DNA of 64,000 nt from Erythrobasidium yunnanense (Eukaryota; Basidiomycota; Cystobasidiomycetes; Erythrobasidiales; Erythrobasidiaceae). Positions 13,186 to 23,886 of the stretch are shown here, piece by piece; position 1 is the first letter of the stretch; every line of letters begins with the position of its first letter. The DNA is taken from assembly GCA_001600175.1 (NCBI GenBank), contig BCJC01000005.1, positions 1,468,471-1,532,470 of the forward strand, given 5' to 3'. The notes under the pieces were generated by a model. That model ran no database searches, was not told where the DNA came from, and saw only the letters and a program-made list of their open reading frames with translations. Position numbers and translations under genes: made by a program.

Positions 13186-15790
13186 CTATTTAACGTAAGC
13201 AGTCTTCGGCTGCTGAAGAGCAGAATCAGAAGCGGCCGTCCGCTCAGAGCTCGTTCTCCGACTGTCCGCAGGCGGGTACGCCTCGTTCTCCCTCTCTACA
13301 GAATGCCGTTGTTGCTCTTCCATCTCTCGTTCCTCTTCTCTCTCTTCTGCTGTGAGCGGTGGGTCCTCGGCAGCTGGAATGCCCGCCTTCGATTCTCGTC
13401 GGGAGCTGTTCGTCATTTGTGACATGATTCTTTCGGCTTCTGATGCGAACTTCGAGCGAGCTCGTATCTGCGGACCAAACTTGTAGAAGAGGAAGGGCAT
13501 GGGCATGCTGAAGAAAGTGGGCCGAGATTGTCAGCAGGAGTCGGCAAGAAGTCCACAGACCGCTCACCATGCTAATGCGATGAATCCTGGAATTGAGATA
13601 CCCCAGTGCACTGTGCGTCGCGATGTCAAAAAGTGTCTCTTCAGAATGTAGGATATCCCTTACGCCCAAGGTTCCTTAACATCGGAGTGGTGAAGAGCGG
13701 GAAAGCGGCACCGAATAGACTTCGTAGCACCGAGTTAGCTGCCAGTGTTGATGCAGCGAAGACGAGGTAGCAGTCGATGAGGTAGTTGATGACGCTCAAG
13801 AAGACGAGGAGCATCCCGACTGGAAAACAACGAAGATAAGCACGGTCGACATGTCATGCAGAAATCGAAGACACATACTCGCAAATGGTACACCTGCTAG
13901 AATAGGCACTATCCAATGCACGCTCGGTCCATCTGTTGCTGCGAACCAGGCTAGGCCAATGACCAGAAGAGGTGCGCCGACCATCGCTCCTTTCAGACGA
14001 GCTTCTGGAGGTGCTCTCCCACCGCACTTGTCGACAGTCTTGATATACCTCGGATTTTCGACGGTGCTGAAATGGCCTCGTCAATGACGAGTACATGGAA
14101 GACAGCAAGCAGTGTCGCTCACACGACGTAGACGACACCCAGCAACATCCCGACTAAAACACCCAAGAAAGCAAGACCGCCAACTCCAGAATTCCAGCCT
14201 CTGCCCTGCTGAAAGACTGTACGCAAAGGTCAGTCTGGCCTTTTACGTAATAAAATGACAGAACATACCGACTGGGAAAGCCGCGAAGAGCATATATAGA
14301 GTGCCGTATACACAGGCTGTATAGATCGTGAGGAGCAGGACGATTGGCTCCATGAGCAGGGTCCACGGCCGGGTGACGGAGACCTTGAAGACATCTTTGA
14401 CTACAAGAGGCTTTTCTGCATCCATTGGCGCTCTGTAAAAGCGGCCTGTAACTTTCGAAAGATGATTCGCCCGATTCCGTAAGAGCGTAGGTGCGTACGT
14501 CTCGGGCACGAAGAGAAAGGCGATGAGGGTCATGACGCCTGAGAAGATGGCTAGGAAACCTTGAACCCAACGCCATCCGCTCGTAAGGCCGATGAACCCG
14601 CCAGATCTAGCATGCCAGAAGTTCGTAAGCTTCAATTGGTTGGTCGGGAAATCCGAGATTTCGTGTGAGCTTACATTGGGCCCACTATACGAGGAACAAT
14701 ATCAGCTCGATGTAAATGTGGTATCTGGTGGATGAGCTTACAAGCTGGTCCGAGGAAAGGCGCTGCGGCAAAGAGAGCTGTTGCAAGCCCTCTTTCCTTT
14801 GCGCTATGCAGACATGATCAGATCCAAGTTCCTCTTTCCTTATGCGACTTCTCCTTACTTGAACATATCTGAGATAGTTCCACCTTGAATTTGCGCTCTT
14901 ATCAGCACCTCTTGCAACATTGAAACATGAGTCTTGCAGCTTACCTGAGTTCGTCAATGGAGACGAACCAAAAGCGCCAGCTAAGAAGCGGAAGACGAGC
15001 AGACTGGCCATATTCTGAGACGCCGCAGCTACGCCATTCCATAGAGTAAAGAAACTATAGGTGAAGAGAAGTGTGATGCGTCTCCCCCATACTTCGCTGA
15101 CAGGCGCCCATAGAAGACTGCAAGTATTTTAGTTGAGCTATGTCTTCTGTGCGCATATCAGGGCGGCACTGCTTACGGCCCTAGAGCAAATCCAAGCACG
15201 AAGAGGGAAACACCAAGAATGTTAACTTCGGTAGAAGGATCTGCATATATACTGTGAGTACGACCATATTCCAAATTCTAAGAAATGTATATCGAGCTCA
15301 CGAAACTCCGCTCTGATAGAGTTGGTTGCGCCGGAATAAGCGCTTGAAGCCAGAGCTACACATAGCGTGACCAAGGCTACGATGGCGGTAATGGTCCACT
15401 TGTAGGCATCGGCATATGTCTGAGGGTTTTCAGGATCATGGTCGAGCCAGGTGATACTGAGATTATCGGCGATGTACGAATTGCGTCAGGAAAGAAGCAG
15501 AGGAAGAGATAGTAAGGCATCGACCAACATGAAGGGGTCCTCTTCGCTACCATCTCCGCGGTACTCCTACGCTCCAAAATGTCAACTTCGGGCAAGGATA
15601 ATCGCGAGATCGGTGGTAAGCTTGCCTGCTTCAGGAGATGGTCGAATGGAGTCACTCGAGGCCGCCATGGCCTTTTAGCAAGTGTATTCTTCTCTGGCTC
15701 CTTGACCTGAGCGGCGACCTGCATGCTGGTCATTCGCTGCGGCTTGCTGCCCACATCGTTCTGCTTCTCGAGCTTCATGGCAGGCGGCAT
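13186..15790 (-). CDS. MFS transporter, DHA1 drug/polyamine family
   Basis: Probable plasma membrane proton-coupled exporter of drugs or polyamines. The N-terminal cytoplasmic part carries the fungal DHA1 hallmark [14 protein letters not shown] just before the first membrane segment ([20 protein letters not shown]). Later hydrophobic segments are visible at about 14850-15010, 14500-14635 and 14243-14380, where [18 protein letters not shown] matches the start of the second six-helix bundle of this family. A long charged C-terminal tail (13186-13506, rich in Glu and Ser) ends in QQPKTAYVK. The gene is cut by many short introns, not all resolved. The start is the first ATG in the frame (complement of 15788-15790), preceded only by near-cognate codons. 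Substrate cannot be assigned. Confidence 0.85.
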
Positions 15791-16188
15791 CGAGGCAATC
15801 TTGCTTGAGGGCAGGAACACAAAGAAATTAGGGACGTCCAGAAGTCGGTAGCTCAACGATGGTCGCTGACTGAAGGTGAGCTGTCAGGTTTTGCGCGATA
15901 GCCAGGCGCAGTCTCGCGTGGACTAAAATTGAGTGAGTGAGGACTGAATGTAAGCGGTGCCGAAGTCGGTGTTAGTCAGCGGCATCCTTGTTACTCAGTC
16001 AATCTATCCGGGCCGAGCGTCCAAAGGAAGCCGGTGATAGCGACGATGAAGCGAAACAAGCGAGAGCTCCGCCTATCTGATTGATCAGATTTGATAAGTA
16101 GTCTGAACATCACCCATCGCTTTTGCTTGGACTACAGTCTGTTGATTGCGGATGCACGGTATGAAAAGGGTATGGGACAAGAAGAAAC
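15791..16188. promoter_or_regulatory. Upstream region of the MFS gene with GATA-like sites
   Basis: Region between the MFS start and the 3' end of the GH16 gene. Around 16072-16098 it holds CTATCTG, the palindrome TGATCA and TTTGATAAG: two GATA-type core sites in opposite orientation within about 25 bases, roughly 280-310 bases upstream of the MFS start codon. Fungal GATA factors bind such paired sites in nitrogen and iron regulation; a role here is inference. Confidence 0.3.
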
Positions 16189-17730
16189 TTAGGCGAAAAT
16201 CTTTACATAGTCTATAAGCCAGTACGCGTCGTTAAAGTTGTTTCCATTCGACAGCGTGTCTGCTAGTGTGCCTGTGCAGCCATTCTGCCAGAATGTGGCA
16301 CCAGCCCAGTCACCCATCAGAGTCGTGTTGATGCTGCAGAAACAGGAATCAGCATTTAGATAGAGAATCGGACATGCAGACCCTCACATCAACATCTGCT
16401 CCTCGTCGAAGAACTGATCCATGTTGCAGTTGTCGCTCTTGAAGACTGCCTTAGGCTGTCCAAAGGTAGATCGATCTGGGGAGCCCTGCTGAATGCTCTG
16501 GGGAACATCGGCAGCAGGCCAGAACCAGATCTTGATACCTTCATCATCAAAATATGAAGCATAAACACCGCCGCCAGCAGCGTTGAAGTCGGGGCCGAAA
16601 CTCTTGGAGTCGCGATCCTTGATGGAGCACCCAGGCTGGTATTGGCAGTCTGGAGTGAGGAAGAGACCAGACTGATCATTGACGTTCTGAACGGTGCATC
16701 CAGTCGTGGTGTGCAGGGTGTATGTATTGCCCGGAACGCTGTTGACGCCTTCAAGAATATCGATCTCTCCCCCAGCAGGCCAGGCGCGAGATGCTCCAAT
16801 ACTCCAAAATGCAGGCCAGCTACCACATCCAACTGGCATGTGCGAAAAGCTCGCTACAACCAGCTGGTTCTTTTTCCAGTTCTTGGGCGAGCTGATTCGG
16901 ACGGAGTCCTGGAGGCGGCAACTTCAGATTTGAAGACATAGTGCGGAAGATGTATGTTGGCTTACTCGGTTGCCATTGACAAGATTCCCGGTAGATACGC
17001 TCATCTGGAATTTGCCATCTTGGATCGAAACAAGCTGCTCATTCTGCGCTTGCTGGAGTGAGATATAGTTGACATTGCCATGTGTAGGATCAGAGTATGT
17101 GAAGTAGTCCCAGTCATTGAACTGTGAAGAGGAAGGACACGTGATGAGCAAAACATTCTTAAAAGACTGAACGATAGTATCGCTTACATCGGTCCCAGTC
17201 CAAGATTCAACTTGGCTCATGCCTGATGCGAAACCACCTTGGATTGGTACGGTAGAAGCTGATGAAGCAGGCCATTCTGTCGAAGAAGTCGCTGATTCGG
17301 AAGAAGACCAGGGTGTAGAAGAAGACGAGTCGTCGGACCACGACGAAGATGAGGAGGAAGATGATGAAGACGACGAGGAGGAACTCCAGCTATCAACCTG
17401 GAGACCTAGCCTAGAAGTGGAGGAAGAATCGGCTAGAGGCTGGCGAGTATTGCCAGTTGTGAGATTGAGTTTGCCGAACGCGTCGATAATCTGGAGATTC
17501 GTGCCAGCACGTAATGATAAAGTTGATCCATCGCGTTTGCAAGGATTCGCATCATCGCCTGCTGTTCCTGCATCTGCTGCTGCGGGCGCGGGCAGAGGAG
17601 TGCGCTTTCGCTGCATTCGCGCTTTCTGCAAGTAGTTCATGTGTCGTGAATGTCCTTCACCCTTGTCGGCAGCCATGACTTGGCTGACAGCTGCCAGAAG
17701 GGCCAGTAGAGCGATGCTTTTGGGAAGCAT
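16189..17730 (-). CDS. Secreted GH16-family glucanase (endo-1,3(4)-beta-glucanase-like)
   Basis: Glycoside hydrolase acting on beta-glucan, probably in the cell wall or secreted. It starts with a signal peptide (MLPKSIALLALLAAVSQ), then a propeptide-like stretch with basic sites (QRKRTP and CKRDG) that could be Kex2-cleaved. A serine-rich spacer of about 60 residues follows (encoded around 17280-17420). The catalytic domain spans roughly 16189-17210 and shows GGEIDILEGVN, the GH16 E-x-D-x-x-E active site, within GCGSWPAFWS ... EIDILEGV. Introns split the domain near 16934-16967 and 16342-16384. The domain ends with WLIDYVKIFA and the stop. No GPI-attachment signal is visible. Several Cys residues fit a secreted fold. 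Related fungal enzymes are endo-1,3(4)-beta-glucanases; exact linkage preference is unknown. Confidence 0.9.
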
Positions 17731-18687
17731 TGTTGATGTCTCGAAAAGAAGGTGAGCCGAGAAAGGAGAAGAGGGCGAGCTACCAGAGGTCGCTATTGCA
17801 AGGTGTAGAGGAAGTTGCTAAAGAGCGTCGTTTTACTGATGATATCGAGATTGCGTGCGTTGAAGACGGGCCTAAGAGGCAAAGAAGCGGAAACGGCCAG
17901 CGCTTTCTCTTCTTGTTTTTACTGCGAAATGCTGTGCTTTGTAGAAGGTCAGTGACACACTTGGAATGTTGTGGTCGTGTATATGCGAGCCTTTAGATTG
18001 AGGCACGAGGCGTAAAGAGGGCGACGCGCGCGAGGAATGCGCAGGAATCTGGGATGAAAGTGAGAGACTGGAAGCTTGAGTTCTTGCACAAGAGAGAAGG
18101 ACAAGGCCAGAAAACAAAGGCCGTGCGCTGAGATCTGCTGGGCTTTGTTGCTGGAGAGCCTGTCCGTCAAGAGAGCCCAGAAACAAAAGCACGACCAAAG
18201 CAAGCAGCGACAACTCAAGACAGCGACTACGATGCTGTCACAAAGGCATGCATGCTGCTTGGCGATCTGGCTGCTCGTCGTCGATGCTTCGATGGTCATT
18301 TGCTCGTCCAGCTCGCAGGGCAATGCGCCGAATAGTCGACTTGAAATTCCATTGCTGCACGCGAGTAGACCGCGTGTATGTGTTTATGGTTCAAGAATAC
18401 ATATACTCGCAAGCTGTACTTGTTGCTTGCTGGTCGAGATAGCGAGTCTGCAAAGGCAAAGAAGCGATCCGCATGCTTGAACGGTCCATCTCGACACACT
18501 GGATAGATGGTTCATTAATTTACTGAATAGCTACGCTACATATTTCTAATGATCTTTTCTTGAGAATCTGAGGAGAAACAGCTACACTCCCTGTATCGGG
18601 ATTTAGGAAGAGCTATCGAGAACGAGATGTAGGGCGAAGCGTGATGATGCTGAGCACTGTACTGAGAAGGTGATGAGCTAGTCTCTC
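17731..18687. other. Intergenic region upstream of the GH16 gene
   Basis: About 960 bases between the start of the GH16 gene and the 3' end of the histone gene. Overlapping open frames on both strands lack family resemblance. This should hold the GH16 promoter and the histone 3' UTR. A histone-type 3' stem-loop was not recognised, as expected for fungi. Confidence 0.4.
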
Positions 18688-19693
18688 CTACTCGTCGCCC
18701 TGTCCGGCGTCGTCTCCTTCATCACCATCGTTCGAAGCTTCACCTTTCTCCCTCTTGACGCCTCCATGCGGTCCACGCAGTCCCTCCTTATGCTCCTTCT
18801 CTTCTCTCTTCTCTTTTCCCATGTTCATCTTGTTGGCACCGTAAAGCTCGGGGTGAAGCCTGGAAGAAGAGAGAAGTGTTAGTCTTCGAGTAAGATGTAG
18901 GGATGAGAACGACGGAAGCTTACTGAGGAAGAACGCCTATGGGGTGCAGAAGGTGAGAGGGAGAAGTGAAGTGTCAATCACCAGATAGCTGGATCTGCAA
19001 ACATGATCAATCGATGCTTACCTCCTTCACTAATCCAGGCGCCTCCGATCAGCTTGTTGAGTTCTTCATCGTTTCTGATAGCCAGCATGAGGTGTCGAGG
19101 GCTGATGTACAGGTACAAGCAGAAGCGCACAAAGGTCAGAACGAGACATAGAGCCATGTGCAGGAAAACGGAAGACATACACAATTCGACGCTTCTTGTT
19201 ATCTCTGGCAGCATTGCCAGACAGTTCGAGTATCTCGGCGATGAGGTCTGTCGAGGATCACCAAGCTTCAACCATTCATCCTTGTTCACATGCCAATCAG
19301 CGCGGAAACCCACATTCGAGGACAGCAGCCATGTATACTTGAATGACAATCAGTCCGTACTGCCTGACAGTATATACAGCGTCGTCAGCTACTTACCAGC
19401 AGCGCCAGTGCCGACTCGAGGAGCATAGTTTCCCTATGAGTTGGATCAGCCAGCGCCAGAAACACGACGATCGGCAGTACCCACCTTCTTGAGATGTCTA
19501 AGGATACGAGCGACAGGGAATTGCAGTCCAGCTGGACGAGACGGAGTGAGTTCAGATCAGCCGATCATGATTAATGAACAGCAAATGGCAACCTACATCG
19601 TAGGGACTTGGTCATCTGAGGTTTCTTCTCCTTGTCGATGGCACCTGGCTTCTTGTCGACAGGGCCTTTCATTGCTTTACCGCCTACAGCCAT
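18688..19693 (-). CDS. Divergent histone H2A with a long acidic C-terminal tail
   Basis: Histone-fold nucleosome subunit. Spliced reading gives about 178 residues against about 130 for canonical H2A. The fold region is clear: [71 protein letters not shown]. Acidic-patch residues (AEILEL, NDEEL) are retained. Unlike H2A.Z it has the canonical-type L1 (GNYAPRVG) and RNDEELNKL, yet the docking part is odd ([20 protein letters not shown]) and the tail continues for about 50 residues, Lys/Glu-rich then Asp/Glu/Gly-rich, with no SQ (H2A.X) motif. The N-terminal tail is long and poor in Arg. At least seven small coding exons, one of about 13 bases coding VLPQ. No divergent H2B partner is next to it, unlike usual fungal H2A-H2B pairs. 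Either a specialised variant or this lineage's aberrant H2A. Confidence 0.85.
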
Positions 19694-20107
19694 TGTTTAT
19701 TCGTTGTGAGTGTTTTGTCGTGGTTTACTGATAGATGAGCAGCAGCAGAGAACGACGAATTGGAAGGGAAGAAAGAGCAGAAAGAAAGAAAGTCGATTCA
19801 GAACAACTCGCAGCAAGAAGAAACGGAGGAAGAGCTCAGAAGACCGTTGCGGGAAAGAAAACGCAACGGCTGCGGGAAGCTTTGAGAAAGTCTTGTAGTA
19901 TGTACCTGTTTCCGTGACAGTTGTGTCATATTGAAAGCTGTGCTACTCTGACGTTCCGCTCTTGAACAGTGTGCAGATTTTGGAGAGCGTTCCGTGACGA
20001 TGCCGCATTAGAAGATCAACGGGCCCGCATCTGGTATAAAGCAAATGGCGCATTGCAATCTAGCCGTTAGAGCAAAGGAAAACAAGGTGCACACATCGAC
20101 TTGACGA
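19694..20107. other. Upstream region of the histone H2A gene
   Basis: About 410 bases between the H2A start codon and the RPS24-like fragment. Purine-rich next to the start. A TATA-like GGTATAAAGC occurs near 20032 on the plus strand. No gene found; presumably the H2A promoter. Confidence 0.35.
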
Positions 20108-20450
20108 GGCCAGGGGGCGGACGAGAAGAAGGTAGAGAAAACAGAGAGATGGAGGCAACCTGTCTATTTGCCTTTCTTAGCAGGCTCAGCTCCCTTGACC
20201 TTAGCAGTTCCTCTGAACTCTGTTAATGGTGACGGTTCGACGATGGCGAGTGATTGGCGATGCGTGGTCGAGGCGTCCGGGCAGGCAGGCAGCAGGATGG
20301 GGATGGAATGCAGGACGAGAAAAGGTAAGGAGAGTATAAGAAATAAGAGAGGATTGTCAGTGATTGTAAGTACAAGCTTAACTGAATTGCACGCACTCTT
20401 CGATCTGTTTTTTCTCTCCTTGCGCAGCTTTCAGTGGCCTTTGTCTTGTC
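20108..20450 (-). pseudogene. Inverted, 5'-truncated copy of the RPS24 3' end
   Basis: The reverse complement of this stretch closely matches 24530-24870 in the real RPS24 gene. It carries part of exon 3 (KTKA ... [10 protein letters not shown] region), the whole last intron and the last exon ending in [11 protein letters not shown] and stop (stop at 20164-20166), plus some 3' flank (CTACCTTCTTCTCGTCCG). The final exon differs by a single silent base; the exon 3 part has lost one base relative to the gene, shifting the frame, and nothing of exons 1-2 is present. Retention of the intron shows a DNA-level duplication, not a retrocopy. It lies about 4 kb from the parent in opposite orientation. 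Not expected to encode protein, though it could be transcribed or exchange sequence with the gene. Confidence 0.85.
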
Positions 20451-20774
20451 TTGCGAGAGCCGTAGCGCTCTCGCTCTCGCTCAGATACACTATGTTACAC
20501 TAGGTGAACTGTACTCATCATGCTGCGAGGAAGACGTAAGCAGAGGGAGAGAGTCAGATTTCGAGTGCGAGACAAATAAAACAAAGAAGCATGAACAGCG
20601 AATTCGAATGAAAATAGTTTACAGTGATGTTAATATGCTCAATGATTGTAGTATGCATCCCTTGATCCCTTGTACGTACAGTTTGCGAAAAGAATTGTCA
20701 GGCTCAAAAGAAGCTTGATGCTGTTCTGTGTATGAACATGGTGCTACATGTTGTGAACGAGTGGTGAGTTTTGC
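20451..20774. other. Intergenic region, nothing recognised
   Basis: About 320 bases between the RPS24-like fragment and the 3' end of the Cys-rich protein gene. AT-richer than its surroundings. No gene, repeat or RNA recognised. Confidence 0.35.
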
Positions 20775-22112
20775 TTATCGATGTCTTGGAAGAGCTCCCC
20801 TTCTTACTCCTGGTTGCTGGCGAGGTGCGGGTCTCTGGTGAGCTGAATAGGGCGGTCTTCCAGCTCCCGAAGCGTTATCATACGTAGGTAGAGGCTTGCT
20901 TGGCGGTACCGTATTTGGGTTTCCATATGATCTTCCAGTCTGCGATGAAGGTGTAGGTGATGGACCAGGTCGGGGACCATTTCTCGAGGAAGAGGAGGTT
21001 GCGGATGCATAGCCTGATTCGACAGTATTGCTTCGACTTCGACCTGTAGATGCAGCTGCTGCAGCTGGAGGACGAAGACCTCCTGCTTGTTGTGGTCTAT
21101 TAGGCATTGGACGTCCATCTGGCCTTGGTCGAGGTGGCGCGTGACCTTGGCCTGGCCTTCTGCCGTTCTTCATATCTTGATGCTCCATGTACGCCTGTAT
21201 CACCTATTCAGCAAGAGGAAATGCGAACAAGCGGAAAAATAAACGCACCTCGGCGCCAATTTGCGCTACCTCGAGACCTATTCTTGCGCCTTTCTTGATC
21301 TGTTCTCGCTTACGTTCAGACAGCATATTCTTGCTAGAATTCGTCATCCGCTTCGATAGATCCACATGCATGAACTCTCTTGGTATGCGCTTCTGAAGCA
21401 TAGAAGTAGCTTCCTGCAATAGTACAACAAGCAGCTTTAGCAGGAGTGTTTGAAAGAGGAGATTCAGGGATAAAGACATACCCAGCAGCTACCTCTGCAT
21501 GCAATATTACAGAAATTGGCGTGCCCATATTCCCAGTTCGTCAGCCGCATGTCGCTAGGTTCGTGTATAAAATCCGAGCTGAACTTGATGGCATGAGCAA
21601 GGGCGCCAGGCTTGTGACACATACTGTAAGAGTTTGGAGAAGAGAAAGGTAGGAGAGCTCAAGAGAGCTCACCTTGAAGTTCTGGCACTTCAGCTCGGAA
21701 GTCCCGTTCAGAATGCCTTCCCAGCACGAAGAGCAGTAAAGACCGTCTCGAGACTGTAAATAGTGTGGCTGCTTCTCCAAGACGTGAATGGAGCCCTGTC
21801 ATCGCCTCTGTTCTCAGCTTCAACGCGCTCATAATTGGGAGGGAAGGAAAAGCTTACCGGACATACTCTCGCTCCCGCTCTCACTGCGTTATCAAGGGCC
21901 ATAGCCTCCATGGGCATGTAGCCCTTCGTCTGTCCAGGTCCTCCTCTCCCTCCATTCGGGCCATTCCCATTCCCGCCTCTTGGGCCACTTAGACCGCCCG
22001 CACCTATAGGACCGCCTGGTCCCCCTCGTCCTTGTCCTGATGCTTGTCGCTGGCCTGGACCACCTTGCTGTAGTTGCTGCCCGCCTTTAGGAGTTGAGGA
22101 TCCGCAACCCAT
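20775..22112 (-). CDS. Putatively N-myristoylated Cys-rich protein, function unknown
   Basis: Not recognised as a named family. The protein begins MGCGSSTPKGG: Gly2, Cys3 and Ser6 fit the N-myristoylation consensus with an adjacent palmitoylation site, suggesting membrane anchoring. A Gly/Pro/Gln-rich stretch follows, then a Cys-rich middle assembled from several exons: RVCP, LYCSSCWEGI, LKCQNF, MCHKPGALAHAIKF, FCNIACR. The paired Cys and His spacing suggests a zinc-binding module. Next is a basic segment (MLQKRIPREFMHVDLSKRMT, SERKREQIKKGARIGLEVAQ), then a Pro/Ser/Arg-rich disordered tail ending in RRGALPRHR. The start is the first ATG and supplies the myristoylation signal. Introns lie near 21857-21790, 21673-21612, 21490-21420 and 21250-21203. 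Minus strand, same as its histone neighbour. A role in membrane-linked signalling would be a guess. Confidence 0.65.
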
Positions 22113-23130
22113 TCATCGGATCTATCGCGCTTTCGACAGTAAAAGGGCTTTCTGTTTGTCCAGTTGTCTACCACCAGCAGTATAAGCAACTGAGCGTTGT
22201 ATTGCAGAGCTTGTGTACAGGGGATAGAAGAAGTGCTCTTGCATTGGCATAGGCGACCGGATGCTCAGATTGCCGATAAACAGCGGAGCTGTGCTTGCAC
22301 TGCTTGATGCGGTCGTAAGAGCTGGAGATACGCAGTATTTTTTAGGTTAAGTCTTGATTGATTTGCCTAATCGACGGCCGTACAGCCAAGGGAGAGTCTT
22401 GATGAAGTCAGAAACGTCTCATCAATGGTGCCATAGACGGCGCCGTAGGCGTTGATGCAAGAGATACGGCTAGTATACAGACAGTAGGCAGCAGGTCAGT
22501 AGCAGGCGACATCTGCCCGATGGGAACAGCGGGCAGCATCGCCCTTGATAGTCTCTGCCAAATCGATCAGTGTCACATCCTGAAATCAGATGAGAAAAGC
22601 TCAAGTCAGCCTGTAAGATTTGGCCGGCCCTCGCGCCGCGATAGAGAAAGGAATATCAAGCTTTCACGTCGGATTTGAGGCAGAGTACACAGGTCGCCGA
22701 AAAGGAGATCTACGGCATTTCACGGTGTTTGATTGCATTTGATGAATTCGGAAGGGTCCGCAGGTATAGGCGCCGACCGTGTTTGGTGGTCCAAAGGGTT
22801 GCTGGAAGGCCAGAGTATGGAGGCAAAGAACCTGTCGCGAAATTTGACATGTGATGCTGGTTGGCGTATTGTTCCGATTAGCTGGAATTGTGAGCATGTC
22901 AGGAGGAGAGAGTTTCCCAAGTAGAAAGAAACCTTGCAAAAGGAAAGGGAAAAGAAGGGGTAATAGTCCAACACTAGCGTACGTCTCCTCTTCTCCAGTG
23001 TCGGATGCGTCGAATGCGAATCTCCGACGGCTTGTTCCTGCAGCTTCCTATGCCTGCCTGCCTGCCTGCCTGCCTGCCTAACTCTGCCTCCTCAGACTGT
23101 GCGATCCTAGACCCAACAACGACTCCTGCT
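22113..23130. other. Intergenic region with a TGCC microsatellite
   Basis: About 1 kb between the start of the Cys-rich protein gene and the 3' end of RPL38. It presumably contains the promoter of the former and the RPL38 3' UTR. Minus-strand fragments near 22390-22600 have gene-like composition and an acceptor-like site, but I could not assemble a reading frame. Confidence 0.4.
23051..23078 (+). repeat. (TGCC)7 tetranucleotide microsatellite
   Basis: Seven perfect TGCC units directly downstream of RPL38. A shorter version of the same motif occurs in the last intron of RPS24 (around 24690-24702) and in its inverted copy (around 20278-20290). Confidence 0.9.
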
Positions 23131-23712
23131 CTACTTCTTCTTTGTCTTGGACTCCTTGTTGACGTCCTGGATGGTGAGCGCTGCGAACATAAACGTATTA
23201 GCCAATTGTCCAATCTCTTGACCGAAATCTAGCGCACCAGGTGGCAGGGACTGCTTGAGCTTCTCTGCTTTCGCTGCGTCGTCCATGGTCAATGTGTATA
23301 GGTATCTCGAGCATCTGAGCTTGAATTTTGTCTGGGTGATGGACGAGGTCAATCCCGTCTTCTGATTCTTCTTTGTCTTTTGCGTGACCTTGATGCGGGC
23401 GGCTGTGATAACACTATGAGGACTGTATCTTGTCATCTATCGTATCTGAAGTGTTGCCCACAGCTTGCATCCTTCCTGCGCGCGCACTCGAGGAACTGCT
23501 TGATGTCCTTGATTTCCTTGGGCTGCAAAACGCAGTCGTAGATGGCATTAGCTATTCGTTCCTACTACTTCTAATGACCATCCCAGCCCAATCCCAGCTA
23601 TCTTCCTGCATCCCATCCCAGCCAACTTTGCTCTTTTTTGCTCGTTCTTTCGCTGGCTGGATGTGACGCTGGGATTGTAGCTTGAATGTAGACCGTATGT
23701 TGTGCTCACCAT
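23131..23712 (-). CDS. RPL38: 60S ribosomal protein L38 (eL38)
   Basis: Structural protein of the large ribosomal subunit. The start codon is isolated: ATG occupies 23710-23712 and is followed at once by the donor GTGAGC. The next exon starts at 23522 with [19 protein letters not shown]. Further exons give [16 protein letters not shown], then [20 protein letters not shown] and [11 protein letters not shown], and after a 53-base intron [16 protein letters not shown]. About 90 residues, slightly longer than the usual 70-80 because of an insert around [17 protein letters not shown] (compare the yeast protein, which also has an insert there). The ATG-only first coding exon is a known habit of ribosomal protein genes. 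It is divergent from RPS24, with 174 bases between the start codons. Confidence 0.93.
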
Positions 23713-23886
23713 CTTGTGTAGATTATGGGATGTTGGATGTGTCTGCCTAGTCGGTCTTGCGCCCTTCCCTTCCCTCTCCCCTCTCCCTCGTCCAACTTGG
23801 AAGTTTTTCTTGATCAGAGAGCTCAACTTCGAGAGGGAGGCCGCAAATTCAGCGCCAATTCCAGAGTGAATACACTACGACACATC
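23713..23886. promoter_or_regulatory. Shared divergent promoter of RPL38 and RPS24
   Basis: 174 bases separate the two start codons. A strong pyrimidine tract (CCCTTCCCTTCCCTCTCCCC near 23761-23785) lies centrally, typical of ribosomal protein promoters and leaders. A single bidirectional promoter would co-express the two ribosomal proteins; this is inferred from the layout. Confidence 0.6.

Noticed and set aside
17219-17635. Asp/Glu-rich plus-strand open frame of 138 residues
   Set aside because: It is the antisense shadow of the Ser-rich spacer of the GH16 gene.
22390-22600. Minus-strand fragments resembling a small secreted Cys-rich protein (GDAARCSHRADVACY, SLGCTAVD)
   Set aside because: No start codon, signal peptide or consistent set of splice sites could be assembled, and stops interrupt each frame.
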